DNA from: Frigidibacter sp. SD6-1
GTDB lineage: Bacteria; Pseudomonadota; Alphaproteobacteria; Rhodobacterales; Rhodobacteraceae
Assembly (NCBI RefSeq): GCF_030143255.1
Contig: NZ_JARJNR010000006.1
Location: 124,001 to 188,000 of the forward strand
Length of the DNA: 64,000 nt
Direction of reading: 5' to 3'
Position numbers and translations under genes: made by a program
The notes under the pieces: model-generated
Databases searched by the model: none
What the model saw: only the letters and a program-made list of their open reading frames with translations
What the model was told of the DNA's origin: nothing
Part shown: positions 34,349-43,216 of the stretch, in pieces
Layout: each line of letters starts with the position of its first letter
Numbering within the stretch: position 1 is the first letter of the stretch

Positions 34349-35905
34349 ATGCTGCGATCGTTGCTGCCGACGCGTGATGGGATGGCGGGCTGGCTGAAGC
34401 GCCTGTGGCATCCCGCCTATCTCGGCCTGACGCCTGCCGCCCTGCTGGCCTGGCTGTGGTTCGGCGCGGAAGGGGCGATCATCCTTCTTGTCGCCACGCT
34501 TCCCATCGCGCTCGCCACGAAAGCCGACGCCCGCCCCGAAATCCGGGCCACCGCGCCTGACGAACAGGAACCGCGTGATGCGCTGAGCGGTCTTGTCCTG
34601 CGCGCCCGCGCCGAACAGGCGCTGCACACCGTCCTGACCCATGCGGCCACGACCGGCAAAAGTACCGCCTGCCTCGTCCTGGTCCTCGATGATGCCCGCC
34701 TGATTGTCGAGCGTCACGGTCAGGCGGCGCATGATCAGGCGATCCGCCGGGTCGCAGAGCGACTGCTGGTGACCATGCGCCAGCATGACACGGTGGCGCG
34801 CCTTGAAGGCGACCGGTTCGCGCTGGCCCTCGGGCCGATGCGGCGGGCCGATCTTGAGACCCTGATCCAGATCGCGGCGCGCGCCCAGGCGGCGGTGCAG
34901 GAGCCGATGTCGATCGATGCGATGACGCTTTATGTCTCCTGCTCGATCGGCTTCTGCCTGCCCGGTCGAATCGCCGAACCGACCGGCGCGGCGCTGCTGA
35001 CGGCGGCGGAACTTGCCGCCGACGACGCCTGGCGCAACGGTCCCTCGGCGATCCGCGCCTTTTCGCAGGAAATCGCGGCCCATGCCGAACACCGCCAGTC
35101 GCTGCGCGACCAGATCGAGTTCGCGCTCGACAATGGCCAGATCATCGCCCATTTCCAGCCCCAGCTGTCGACGGACACCGGCGAGGTCTCAGGCTTCGAG
35201 GCGCTCGCGCGCTGGAAACATCCCGAACGCGGCCTCTTGCCGCCGGGCGAGTTTCTTCCCGCGCTGACGTCCAGCGGCCTTGCCGCGCGGCTGGGCGAGG
35301 TGATCCTTTTTCAGGCGCTGAACGCGCTGCGCGCCTGGCACCGGGCAGGATACCGCGTGCCGAATGTCGCCGTCAATTTCTGCCGCGAGGAGCTGCGAAA
35401 CCCCAAGCTCGTCGAAAAGCTGAAATGGGAACTCGACCGGTTCGATCTTGCGCCCGCGCGCCTGACGATCGAGATCCTTGAAACCGTGGTGGCCGAGACC
35501 GAGAATGACATGGTCGTTCGCAATATCGCCGCGCTCGCCAGCCTCGGCTGCGGCATTGACCTGGACGATTTTGGTACCGGTCACGCCTCGATCACCTCGA
35601 TCCGCCGTTTCACCGTCAGCCGGTTGAAGATCGATCGTTCCTTCGTCACGCGCGTCGATTGCGACCCGACGCAGCAGCGGATGGTCGCGGCAATCCTGTC
35701 GATGGCCGAGCAGCTGTCGCTGGAAACGCTCGCCGAGGGGGTCGAGACGGTGGGCGAACATGCGATGCTGGCGCAACTTGGCTGCGGCCATGTGCAAGGC
35801 TATGCCATCGCGCGACCTATGCCGTTCGAAGAGACGATTGCCTGGCTGGAGCGGCACCGGTCGAAGCTTGAGGCGACGCCAAATCTCGGACGCAGGACCG
35901 GCTAG
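34349..35905 (+). CDS. EAL-domain cyclic-di-GMP phosphodiesterase with degenerate GGDEF domain
   Basis: This 518-residue protein has one or two N-terminal membrane helices (about 25-57), a GGDEF-like domain (about 80-245) and an EAL domain (about 255-505). The GGDEF site reads LEGDRFAL, so the cyclase is probably inactive. The EAL domain has EALARW, the AVNFCREEL asparagine, DLDDFGTGHAS, LKIDRSFV and LAEGVET, so it should be an active phosphodiesterase lowering cyclic-di-GMP. An AGGAAAGGG site precedes it. It sits between ttcA and yidC, possibly a lineage-specific insertion. Confidence 0.9.
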   Translation: MLRSLLPTRDGMAGWLKRLWHPAYLGLTPAALLAWLWFGAEGAIILLVATLPIALATKADARPEIRATAPDEQEPRDALSGLVLRARAEQALHTVLTHAATTGKSTACLVLVLDDARLIVERHGQAAHDQAIRRVAERLLVTMRQHDTVARLEGDRFALALGPMRRADLETLIQIAARAQAAVQEPMSIDAMTLYVSCSIGFCLPGRIAEPTGAALLTAAELAADDAWRNGPSAIRAFSQEIAAHAEHRQSLRDQIEFALDNGQIIAHFQPQLSTDTGEVSGFEALARWKHPERGLLPPGEFLPALTSSGLAARLGEVILFQALNALRAWHRAGYRVPNVAVNFCREELRNPKLVEKLKWELDRFDLAPARLTIEILETVVAETENDMVVRNIAALASLGCGIDLDDFGTGHASITSIRRFTVSRLKIDRSFVTRVDCDPTQQRMVAAILSMAEQLSLETLAEGVETVGEHAMLAQLGCGHVQGYAIARPMPFEETIAWLERHRSKLEATPNLGRRTG

Positions 35906-35912
35906 CCCTAGG

Positions 35913-35927
35913 TTGCAAAACTTGCAA
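35913..35927. promoter_or_regulatory. TTGCAA-AAC-TTGCAA palindrome upstream of yidC
   Basis: The 15-nt TTGCAAAACTTGCAA is an inverted repeat with a 3-nt centre. It lies just after the EAL gene stop in the 199-bp gap before yidC. It resembles TGCAAGAAACTTGCA at 53001-53015. Function is unknown. Confidence 0.3.
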
Positions 35928-36104
35928 GCTGATCGCGCAGAAACCGCGAGTGAGTAGTGTTTCGGCCTGTGCGCCTCGGCAATTCCAGCTGCCCCGACGT
36001 TTCGCGCGCCATCGCGGGTCTCGATTACCGCAAAAGACCTTGACCTTTCGCCGCCCCTTCTGTTGAACCGGCCTGATCTTGGTTTCGACGGGTGGTAGGT
36101 CCTG

Positions 36105-37913
36105 ATGGACGATCAGAACAAGAATCTCATTCTGGCGACGGTGCTCTCCTTTCTGGTGATCCTCGTCTGGTACACGGTCTTCGCCCCGCCGCCGGGCGCC
36201 GACCTGACCGCACCGCCCCCCGCCGCGAGCCAGCAGGCGACCCCCGACCAGCCCGCCGCGCCGGCCGAGACGGCGCCTGCCGCTGCGACCGGCCAGATCG
36301 ACCCCAAGACCGCGCCCCGCGTCGCCATCGACACGCCGCGCCTTCTGGGCACCATCTCGCTTGCCGGTGGCCGGATCGACGACCTGTCGCTGAAGGATTA
36401 TCGTGAAACGCTCGATGCGGATTCGCCCATCGTCAGGCTGTTGAGCTACCCCGGCGCTGAAAACATCGTCGATGCCGAAAGCTACTATGCGACCTGGGGC
36501 TGGCAGGGCGCCGAAGGCAGCGGGCAGGTCGCTCTGCCCGGCGATGCGACGATCTGGACCCTCGAGAAGGGCACTACACTGACGCCCGACACGCCGGTGA
36601 CGCTGGCCTGGGACAATGGCGCGGGCCTCGTTTTCCGCCGCGAGATCGCCATCGACGCCGACTACATGTTCTCTGTCACTCAATCTGTTGAGAACAATAC
36701 CGGCGCCGCCGTTCGGCTCGCGCCCTATGGCCTTGTCCTGCGAGAGGGCGCGCCGAAGACCCCCACGACCTATGTCCTGCACCAAGGCTCGATCGGCATG
36801 GCCGACGGCCAGTTGCATGACCTGACCTTCAAGAAGATGACCAAGCTCGATGCCGACCCGGTCGCCGGGCAGGCCGAGATCGTCGATGTGGCATCCGGTG
36901 GCTGGATCGGGCTTACCGACAAATACTGGATGACGACGATCATCCCCGAACCGGGCCAACCTTTCCGGCTTCTGGCGAAATATGCGGCGAACAGGGACGA
37001 TTACATCACCTCCGCCCAGCTTCCGGTGATCGAGATCGCCCCGGGCGCGACCGGCACGTCAGCGACCCGGCTTTTCGCGGGCGCCAAGGAATGGGAGACG
37101 ATCCGCACCTATGAGAAGAACCTGAACATCGCGGGTTTCATCGATTCGATCGACTGGGGCTGGTTCTTCTTCCTGACGAAGCCGATGTTCTGGCTTCTGC
37201 ATCACCTGCATGGCCTCATTGGCAACATGGGCTTTGCGATCATCGCCCTGACCTTCGTCATCAAGACCCTCGTCTTCCCGCTGGCGCGAAAATCCTACAT
37301 CTCGATGGCCAAGATGAAGGAACTTCAGCCAGAGATGGAGAAGCTGAAGGCCGAGGCCGGTGAAGACCGCCAGAAGATGCAGCAGGGCATGATGGCGCTC
37401 TACAAGAAGGAAAAGGTCAATCCTGCCTCGGGCTGCCTGCCGATCCTGATCCAGATCCCGATCTTCTATTCGCTCTACAAGGTGATCTATGTGACGCTTG
37501 AACTGCGGCATGCGCCGTTCGTCGGCTGGCTGCGCGACCTGTCGGCACCCGATCCCTCGTCGATCCTCAATCTCTTCGGCCTCCTGCCCTGGGCGACGCC
37601 CGAACCTGGCAGCCTCTTCTTCCTCTTCTCGCTCGGCGTTCTGCCGATCCTTCTCGGGATCTCGATGTGGTTCCAGCAGAAGCTGAACCCCGCGCCGACC
37701 GATCCGACCCAGGCCACCGTCTTCGCCTGGATGCCCTGGATCTTCATGTTCATGCTCGGCTCCTTCGCCTCGGGCCTCGTGCTTTACTGGATCACCAACA
37801 ACGCGATCACCTTCATCCAGCAGTACACGATCATGGCCATGCACGGGAAACGGCCGGATATATTCGGCAACATCCGCGCGGGCTTCAGGCGGAACGGCGC
37901 GGCGGAGAAATGA
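36105..37913 (+). CDS. yidC: Membrane protein insertase YidC
   Basis: This 602-residue insertase has an N-terminal membrane helix (about 9-27), an Ala/Pro-rich linker (29-65), the large periplasmic P1 domain (about 70-340), and the conserved five-helix core from about 350 to the end. Typical text includes MFWLLHHLHGLIGNMGFAI, ISMAKMKELQPEMEKLK, NPASGCLPILIQIPIFYSLY and WITNNAITFIQQY. It inserts membrane proteins alone or with SecYEG. ATGA overlap with the MOSC gene. Confidence 0.95.
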   Translation: MDDQNKNLILATVLSFLVILVWYTVFAPPPGADLTAPPPAASQQATPDQPAAPAETAPAAATGQIDPKTAPRVAIDTPRLLGTISLAGGRIDDLSLKDYRETLDADSPIVRLLSYPGAENIVDAESYYATWGWQGAEGSGQVALPGDATIWTLEKGTTLTPDTPVTLAWDNGAGLVFRREIAIDADYMFSVTQSVENNTGAAVRLAPYGLVLREGAPKTPTTYVLHQGSIGMADGQLHDLTFKKMTKLDADPVAGQAEIVDVASGGWIGLTDKYWMTTIIPEPGQPFRLLAKYAANRDDYITSAQLPVIEIAPGATGTSATRLFAGAKEWETIRTYEKNLNIAGFIDSIDWGWFFFLTKPMFWLLHHLHGLIGNMGFAIIALTFVIKTLVFPLARKSYISMAKMKELQPEMEKLKAEAGEDRQKMQQGMMALYKKEKVNPASGCLPILIQIPIFYSLYKVIYVTLELRHAPFVGWLRDLSAPDPSSILNLFGLLPWATPEPGSLFFLFSLGVLPILLGISMWFQQKLNPAPTDPTQATVFAWMPWIFMFMLGSFASGLVLYWITNNAITFIQQYTIMAMHGKRPDIFGNIRAGFRRNGAAEK

Positions 37914-38665
37914 CCGCGACAGTCGCCGCCCTGCAGCGCCACCCGCTGAAATCGCACGGACGCGAGACGCTCGCGTCCGTTGCGCTGTCAGCCGGGAAAG
38001 GTTTGCCCTGGGACCGCCATTGGGCGGTGGCGCATGAGGCGGCGAAGATCGCCGAGGGAGAATGGGCGCCCTGCCAGAATTTCTCGCGCGGATCGAAAGC
38101 GCCGAAGCTGATGGCGATCGAGGCACGATTTGACGAGACGACCGGGGCGTTGACCCTGACCCACCCTGAACGCCCGACGATCCGCTTCAGGCCGGATGTC
38201 GCGGACGAGGCCGCGCGTTTCGTCGACTGGGTGATGCCGATCTCGCCCGCCGACCGCGCGCTTCCCGCCCGGCTCTATTCGGTCGCGGGGCGCGGCATGA
38301 CCGATACCGACTATCCTTCGGTTTCCATCATCTCGCTCGCCTCGAACCGGGCGCTCGGCGCGGCGATGGGCACCGAGCTGTCGCCGAAGCGCTGGCGTGC
38401 CAATATCTGGATTGAAGGGCTGGAGCCCTTCGGCGAGCCCGATCTCGTCGGTCGTCGTCTGCGGGCAGGCGACGTGTTGCTCGATGTTGTCGAACCGATC
38501 GAACGCTGCCTTGCGACCACGGCCAACCCAGATACCGGCATCCGCGACGCCGATACGCTCGGCGCGCTGCGCGCGCGCTTCGGCCATCAGAACTTCGGCC
38601 TCTATGCGAGGGTGGTTCAGGGCGGCACGATCCGGGCGGGCGATCAGATTGCGGTGCTGCCATGA
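37910..38665 (+). CDS. MOSC-domain protein
   Basis: This 251-residue protein has a beta-barrel N-terminal part with LQRHPLKSHGRE and a MOSC core containing the conserved cysteine in PIERCLATTANPDTG. MOSC proteins, related to molybdenum-cofactor sulfurase ends, act in sulfur-carrier or molybdenum-dependent reactions such as N-hydroxylated base reduction; the substrate is unknown. It overlaps both yidC and engB by 4 nt, so three genes form one unit. Confidence 0.85.
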   Translation: MTATVAALQRHPLKSHGRETLASVALSAGKGLPWDRHWAVAHEAAKIAEGEWAPCQNFSRGSKAPKLMAIEARFDETTGALTLTHPERPTIRFRPDVADEAARFVDWVMPISPADRALPARLYSVAGRGMTDTDYPSVSIISLASNRALGAAMGTELSPKRWRANIWIEGLEPFGEPDLVGRRLRAGDVLLDVVEPIERCLATTANPDTGIRDADTLGALRARFGHQNFGLYARVVQGGTIRAGDQIAVLP

Positions 38666-39312
38666 TTCAGCCCTTTCCCTTCACTCCGGAACCGGACGCA
38701 GAGGCCCGCGAGCGCGGCCGCCTTCTCTTGACCGGCCAGATCGAGTTCCTGAAGGGCGCCGTCGACATGAGCCACCTGCCGCCCGCCGACCGGGTGGAGA
38801 TATGTTTCGCCGGCCGTTCGAACGTCGGAAAATCCAGCCTGATCAACGCCCTGACCGGCCGTCGCAACCTCGCGCGCGCATCGAACACGCCAGGCCGGAC
38901 GCAGGAAATCAACTATTTCACCGCGGGCGAGAGCCATTACCTCGTCGACCTGCCCGGCTACGGCTTTGCCGAGGCGCCGAAGCCAATCGTGGAAAAATGG
39001 CAGCGGCTTCTGAAGGCCTATCTCGCCGGGCGCCCGACCTTGAGGCGCGTCTTCGTGCTGATCGACTGCCGCCATGGCATCAAATCGGTCGACGAAGAAA
39101 TCCTGACGCTTCTCGACCGCTCCGCCGTAACCTTCCAGACGGTGCTGACCAAGGCCGACAAGGTCAAGGCCTCGGACCGCGACGCGATCTTTGCTCAGGT
39201 GCGCGCGGCGCTGCAGAAGCATCCTGCCGCCTTTCCCGAGATCATCCTGACCTCTTCGGAGAAGGGCGAGGGGATCGAGACGCTGCGCGCGGTCATCGCC
39301 GACCTCGGTTGA
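38662..39312 (+). CDS. engB: Ribosome biogenesis GTPase EngB/YsxC
   Basis: This 216-residue TrmE-Era class GTPase is needed for 50S assembly. It has G1 GRSNVGKSSL (about 53-62), G2 NTPGRTQEIN, G3 DLPGYGFA, and G4 TKAD near 168. Length and order beside yidC are typical. Two strong hairpins follow the stop. Confidence 0.94.
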   Translation: MIQPFPFTPEPDAEARERGRLLLTGQIEFLKGAVDMSHLPPADRVEICFAGRSNVGKSSLINALTGRRNLARASNTPGRTQEINYFTAGESHYLVDLPGYGFAEAPKPIVEKWQRLLKAYLAGRPTLRRVFVLIDCRHGIKSVDEEILTLLDRSAVTFQTVLTKADKVKASDRDAIFAQVRAALQKHPAAFPEIILTSSEKGEGIETLRAVIADLG

Positions 39313-39313
39313 C

Positions 39314-39343
39314 GCAGAAGAATTTTCGCGAAAATTCTTCTGC
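39314..39343. terminator. 30-bp perfect palindrome after engB
   Basis: GCAGAAGAATTTTCG followed directly by its reverse complement. It starts 2 nt after the engB stop. The T-rich right half makes it a probable bidirectional terminator for the yidC-MOSC-engB unit. Confidence 0.75.
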
Positions 39344-39359
39344 CCCGGCGACGCCCCCC

Positions 39360-39389
39360 GCTGAAAATCCTTCACGAAGGATTTTCAGC
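39360..39389. terminator. 14-bp stem-loop after the SDR gene
   Basis: GCTGAAAATCCTTC and its complement flank a 2-nt AC centre. It ends one base before the SDR stop codon (minus strand) and most likely terminates that gene. Confidence 0.7.
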
Positions 39390-39390
39390 C

Positions 39391-40125
39391 TCAGACGTGT
39401 TGTCCGCCGTTCACCTCGATTTCCGTCCCGGTGACGTAGGAAGAGGCCTCGGAGCAGAGAAACCAGATGACGTCGGCCACTTCCGACGGCTGGCCGAGGC
39501 GGCGAAGCGGCAAGCCCTCCACGATCTTCTCGGTGCCGGGCGAGAGGATCGAGGTCTCTATCTCTCCCGGCGCGATGGCATTGACCCGCACGCCGAGGGG
39601 CCCGAAATCATGCGCCATCTCGCGCGTCAGAGCCTTCAGGGCCGCCTTCGACGTCGCATAGGCCGCACCGGCGAACGGATGAACATGGCTGCCGGCGATA
39701 GACGTGACATTGACGACCGCCCCCTTGGTCGCGGACAGTTCATCCCGTAGCCCACGCGCGAGCACGATGGGCGCGAAGAAATTCACGTGAAAGACCTTGC
39801 CCCAGTCGCGCAGGTCGGTATCGATCGAGTTCAATCGGCTGCCACACGGCCCTTTCGGAGAGATGCCCGCATTGTTGACGAGCGCATCCAGCCGACCCAT
39901 CAGCTTGGCCCGGATCACCTGAAGTGCTGCCATCGTGGCAGTCGGATCGGCAAGGTCGATCTGGATATGGTTCTCCTCGCCGCCGGGCCAGGGGCAGCGC
40001 GGATCGAACGGCTGGCGCGAGCAGGTCAGAACCCGCCAGCCCTCGCGTCCAAAGCGCTTGACCGTCGCATGTCCGATCCCGCGCGACGCGCCGGTCAAAA
40101 GAAGCGTCTTCTGCCCATCGCTCAT
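39391..40125 (-). CDS. SDR-family oxidoreductase
   Basis: This 244-residue short-chain dehydrogenase has TGASRGIGHA (about 11-20), DALVNNAGISPKG, NVTSIAGS, the catalytic YATSK pair and VTGTEIEVNGGQ at the C terminus. All catalytic residues are intact. The substrate cannot be told from sequence. It stands alone, opposite to the flanking genes engB and argB. The start is the ATG giving MSDGQKTLLLTG; the 316-codon upstream extension lies antisense to argB and is rejected. Confidence 0.85.
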   Translation of the reverse strand: MSDGQKTLLLTGASRGIGHATVKRFGREGWRVLTCSRQPFDPRCPWPGGEENHIQIDLADPTATMAALQVIRAKLMGRLDALVNNAGISPKGPCGSRLNSIDTDLRDWGKVFHVNFFAPIVLARGLRDELSATKGAVVNVTSIAGSHVHPFAGAAYATSKAALKALTREMAHDFGPLGVRVNAIAPGEIETSILSPGTEKIVEGLPLRRLGQPSEVADVIWFLCSEASSYVTGTEIEVNGGQHV

Positions 40126-40236
40126 GGTCACCTTCCTTTTCCGCGCCACCCTAGGCGAAATTCGGCCAATCGCAAGGCGACCCTTGGCAGGGGGGCACAG
40201 GGCAGCTAACACAACGGCAACCCCGCGAGGACAAAG

Positions 40237-41130
40237 ATGAGAAAGCAGACGATGGACCGGGACTGGATCGCCACCGCAAGAACCTTGTCCGAAGCACTGC
40301 CCTATCTGCAGCGTTTCTCGGGCGCGGTCGTCGTGGTGAAGTTCGGCGGCAATGCGATGGGCGATGACGCGGCGATGGCGGAATTCGCCCGCGATGTCGT
40401 CCTCATGCGGCAGGTGGGCGTCAATCCGGTCGTCGTCCATGGCGGCGGGCCGATGATCAACGAGATGCTGACGAAACTCGGGATCAAGTCGGAATTCGTG
40501 CGCGGCAAGAGAGTGACGGATCGCGCGACCGTCCAGGTGGTCGAGATGATCCTCTCGGGCCTCGTCAACAAGCGCATCGTGCAGGCGATCATGGATGCGG
40601 GCGGGCGGGCGGTCGGTATCTCGGGCAAGGATGACGATCTGATGGTCTGCGTCGCCGACGACCCGGAACTGGGCTTCGTCGGCCGCCCCGTCGAGATGAA
40701 CGTGCAGGTGATCCGCGATCTTTACAGCGCAGGGATCATCCCGGTGATTGCCCCTGTCGCCACCGGCATGGCCGACAACGAGACGTTCAACGTGAACGGC
40801 GACACGGCAGCAGGCGCCATCGCCGGGGCACTGCAGGCCGATCGCCTGCTTCTCCTGACCGACGTGGCGGGGGTGAAGAATGCGGCCGGAGAGGTGATGA
40901 CCCAGATCACACCCGAGGAAGTGCGCCAGATGACCAGGGATGGCGTGATCGCCGGTGGGATGATCCCCAAGACTGAAACCGCTCTGATGGCGCTGGACGA
41001 GGGCGTGCGCGCGGTGACGATCATGGATGGCCGCACCCCGAACGCCTGCCTCCTCGAACTCTTCACCGACCATGGCGCGGGCAGCCAGATCCGCTCGACC
41101 GAGCCGCGGGTCAAGCCGCGGGTCCGGTGA
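40237..41130 (+). CDS. argB: Acetylglutamate kinase
   Basis: This 297-residue amino-acid kinase phosphorylates N-acetylglutamate in arginine synthesis. It has [11 protein letters not shown] (about 29-39), [11 protein letters not shown], and [13 protein letters not shown] with the downstream GGMIPK lysine. The extended N-terminal helix (about 1-25) is of the type that makes arginine-sensitive hexamers. Its stop overlaps the next gene in GTGA. Confidence 0.95.
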   Translation: MRKQTMDRDWIATARTLSEALPYLQRFSGAVVVVKFGGNAMGDDAAMAEFARDVVLMRQVGVNPVVVHGGGPMINEMLTKLGIKSEFVRGKRVTDRATVQVVEMILSGLVNKRIVQAIMDAGGRAVGISGKDDDLMVCVADDPELGFVGRPVEMNVQVIRDLYSAGIIPVIAPVATGMADNETFNVNGDTAAGAIAGALQADRLLLLTDVAGVKNAAGEVMTQITPEEVRQMTRDGVIAGGMIPKTETALMALDEGVRAVTIMDGRTPNACLLELFTDHGAGSQIRSTEPRVKPRVR

Positions 41131-41780
41131 CCCCGCTTCACGACATCACCGCCCGGGCGGCGCCTCATCGGCTGGGCCTCTTCGGCGCGCTCCGCCTGAC
41201 GGCGGAAGACGGGCTGTCGCCCGAATGGCGATCACTCGTTCTCCTCGGGCCGGAGGAGCCGGGTTTCTGGGCTCATGTGACGGCAGAGCCGGAATGGTCC
41301 GACGGCAAGGACGATCCGATCGACCGCTGGTCGGCGCGTGTCATCGGCGAGATCGCCGATGCCCTCGGCGCCCTGGCCGTCTATCCCTTCGGCGGGCCGC
41401 CCCACCGTCCCTTCTTCAACTGGGCGCTCCGCTCCGGTCGCGCCTTCGCCTCGCCGGTGACCCTGCTCGTCCACGACCGCGCGGGGCTTTTCGTCTCCTA
41501 CCGGGGGGCGCTTGCGCTCGCCCAGGACATCGATCTGCCGCCGCCCGCCGCCAACCCCTGCGAAACCTGCGCCGACAAGCCCTGCCTGACAGCCTGCCCG
41601 GCCGGTGCGCTCGGCGCGACGGGCTATGACGTCCCTGCCTGCCACGATTTTCTCGACCTGCCAGAGGGACAAGATTGCCTCAGTCGCGGCTGCGCTGTTC
41701 GTCGCGCTTGCCCCCTCTCGAAAGCCTATGGCAGGGTGGAGGAACAATCCGCCTATCACATGAGGCTCTTTCACAAATGA
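41127..41780 (+). CDS. Ferredoxin-like 4Fe-4S protein
   Basis: This 217-residue protein starts at GTG overlapping the argB stop. Its C-terminal third has two cysteine clusters, [14 protein letters not shown] and [13 protein letters not shown], like the ferredoxin part of epoxyqueuosine reductase QueG. The N-terminal 130 residues do not show the corrinoid domain of QueG. It probably transfers electrons, to an unknown partner. The coupling to argB and the phosphatase gene is by 4-nt overlaps on both sides. Confidence 0.8.
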   Translation: MTPLHDITARAAPHRLGLFGALRLTAEDGLSPEWRSLVLLGPEEPGFWAHVTAEPEWSDGKDDPIDRWSARVIGEIADALGALAVYPFGGPPHRPFFNWALRSGRAFASPVTLLVHDRAGLFVSYRGALALAQDIDLPPPAANPCETCADKPCLTACPAGALGATGYDVPACHDFLDLPEGQDCLSRGCAVRRACPLSKAYGRVEEQSAYHMRLFHK

Positions 41781-42295
41781 TCCCAGCCGGACACCGCCGC
41801 CTGATCCTGACGCGCCACGCCAAGTCCGCCTGGGACGATCCGATGATGGAGGATCACGACCGCCCCCTGAACCGCAGGGGCCGCCGCTCGGCGCTGGAAC
41901 TCGGCGACTGGCTGCATTCGCGCGGCTACGAGCCCGACCAGGTCCTCTGCTCGACCGCCACGCGCACGCGCGAAACCTGGGCGGTCGCCGCCGCGGCTCC
42001 GCTGGAAGTGACGCCACGGGTCGATTTCCTCGATGCGCTCTACCACGCCTCGCCCGATGTGATGCTCGCTGCCCTGGGGCGCGCGACTGGCGAAACGGTG
42101 ATGATGATCGGCCACAACCCGGGCATCGGCGAACTTGCCCGCCGCCTTGCCGCCCGCGCCCCGACCCATCCCGATTTCGGCCGCTACCCGACGGCCGCGA
42201 CCACGGTCTATGATTTCCAGATCGAAGGCTGGCAGGGGCTGAAGTTCGGCGCAGGCTCGGTTCTCGACTTCTTCATCCCGTCCGGGCGGGACTGA
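41777..42295 (+). CDS. Histidine phosphatase family protein (SixA-like)
   Basis: This 172-residue phosphatase has the catalytic LTRHAKSAWDD (RHG-type motif with alanine), a DRPLNRRGRRSA segment, STATRTRETW and the second histidine in MMIGHNPGIGEL. Size and motif fit SixA phosphohistidine phosphatases rather than phosphoglycerate mutases. The target is unknown. It starts in the ATGA overlapping the ferredoxin stop. Confidence 0.87.
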   Translation: MIPAGHRRLILTRHAKSAWDDPMMEDHDRPLNRRGRRSALELGDWLHSRGYEPDQVLCSTATRTRETWAVAAAAPLEVTPRVDFLDALYHASPDVMLAALGRATGETVMMIGHNPGIGELARRLAARAPTHPDFGRYPTAATTVYDFQIEGWQGLKFGAGSVLDFFIPSGRD

Positions 42296-42312
42296 CCGCC
42301 TCGTCTTCCGTT

Positions 42313-42372
42313 CCGAAATATCCTCGGGGGGAAACGCGCGACAGCGCGTAGGGGGGCAGACAGCCCCCCTTC
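42313..42372. repeat. CCCCGGGATATTT-family element, minus orientation
   Basis: Read on the minus strand, GGGGGGCTGTCTGCCCCCC (about 42354-42371) is followed by ACGCGCTGTCGCGCGT and then CCCCCGAGGATATTTCGG (about 42315-42332). It matches the copy at 19346-19380, with the order hairpin then GATATTT. It lies between two convergent genes. Confidence 0.65.
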
Positions 42373-42381
42373 CCTTTTTCG

Positions 42382-42409
42382 CGATGAGCGCACGCAGTGC
42401 GACGAAGAG
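42382..42409 (-). repeat. Single CTCnTCG intergenic repeat
   Basis: On the minus strand it runs from CTCTTCGTCGC to GTGCGCTCATCG, 28 nt, with an ACTGC centre. It lies 8 nt beyond the bztD stop, directly next to the CCCCGGGATATTT-type element. Confidence 0.7.
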
Positions 42410-42416
42410 CGACCCG

Positions 42417-43205
42417 TCAGTGGCCGAGAATCTGGCTGAGGAACAGTTTCGTCCGGTCCGACTGCGGATTGTTGAAAAACTCCTTCGGCTCGTTCTGTTC
42501 GACGATCTGACCCTGGTCCATGAAGATCACGCGGTTGGCCACCGCCTGGGCAAAACCCATCTCGTGGGTCACGCACAGCATCGTCATGCCTTCCTCGGCA
42601 AGCTCGATCATCGTGTCGAGCACTTCCTTGATCATCTCGGGGTCCAGAGCCGAGGTCGGCTCGTCGAAAAGCATGATCCGCGGCTTCATGCACAGCGAGC
42701 GGGCGATCGCCACGCGCTGCTGCTGACCGCCCGAGAGCTGGCCGGGATATTTGTGGGCCTGTTCGGGGATCTTCACCTTCGACAGGTAGTGCATCGCCAC
42801 TTCCTCGGCCTCGCGCTTGGGTGTCTTGCGGACCCAGATCGGCGCAAGCGTGCAGTTCTCGAGGATTGTCAGATGCGGGAAGAGGTTGAAGTGCTGGAAC
42901 ACCATCCCGACCTCCGACCTCACTTTGTCGATGTTCTTGAGGTCCGAGGTCAGTTCCGTGCCGTCCACCACGATCTTCCCGGACTGATGCTCTTCCAACC
43001 GGTTGATGCAGCGGATGAGTGTCGACTTGCCCGACCCCGAGGGTCCGCAGATGACGATCCGTTCGCCCCGGTTCACCGTCATGTTAATGTCACGGAGCAC
43101 ATGGAAGGCCCCGTACCATTTGTTCATGCTGGTGATCTGGATCGCGACCTCGTCCGAAATCTGCATGTGGCTGCGGTCGATCTGGCGGGTGATTGCTTCC
43201 GACAT
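42417..43205 (-). CDS. bztD: Glutamate/glutamine/aspartate/asparagine ABC transporter ATPase
   Basis: This 262-residue polar amino-acid transporter ATPase has Walker [10 protein letters not shown], the Q-loop [11 protein letters not shown], signature LSGGQQQR, Walker [13 protein letters not shown] and switch histidine VTHEMGF. It is the last gene of the bztABCD operon known from Rhodobacter capsulatus, which takes up acidic amino acids and their amides. Confidence 0.92.
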   Translation of the reverse strand: MSEAITRQIDRSHMQISDEVAIQITSMNKWYGAFHVLRDINMTVNRGERIVICGPSGSGKSTLIRCINRLEEHQSGKIVVDGTELTSDLKNIDKVRSEVGMVFQHFNLFPHLTILENCTLAPIWVRKTPKREAEEVAMHYLSKVKIPEQAHKYPGQLSGGQQQRVAIARSLCMKPRIMLFDEPTSALDPEMIKEVLDTMIELAEEGMTMLCVTHEMGFAQAVANRVIFMDQGQIVEQNEPKEFFNNPQSDRTKLFLSQILGH

Positions 43206-43216
43206 TGGGATGCTCC

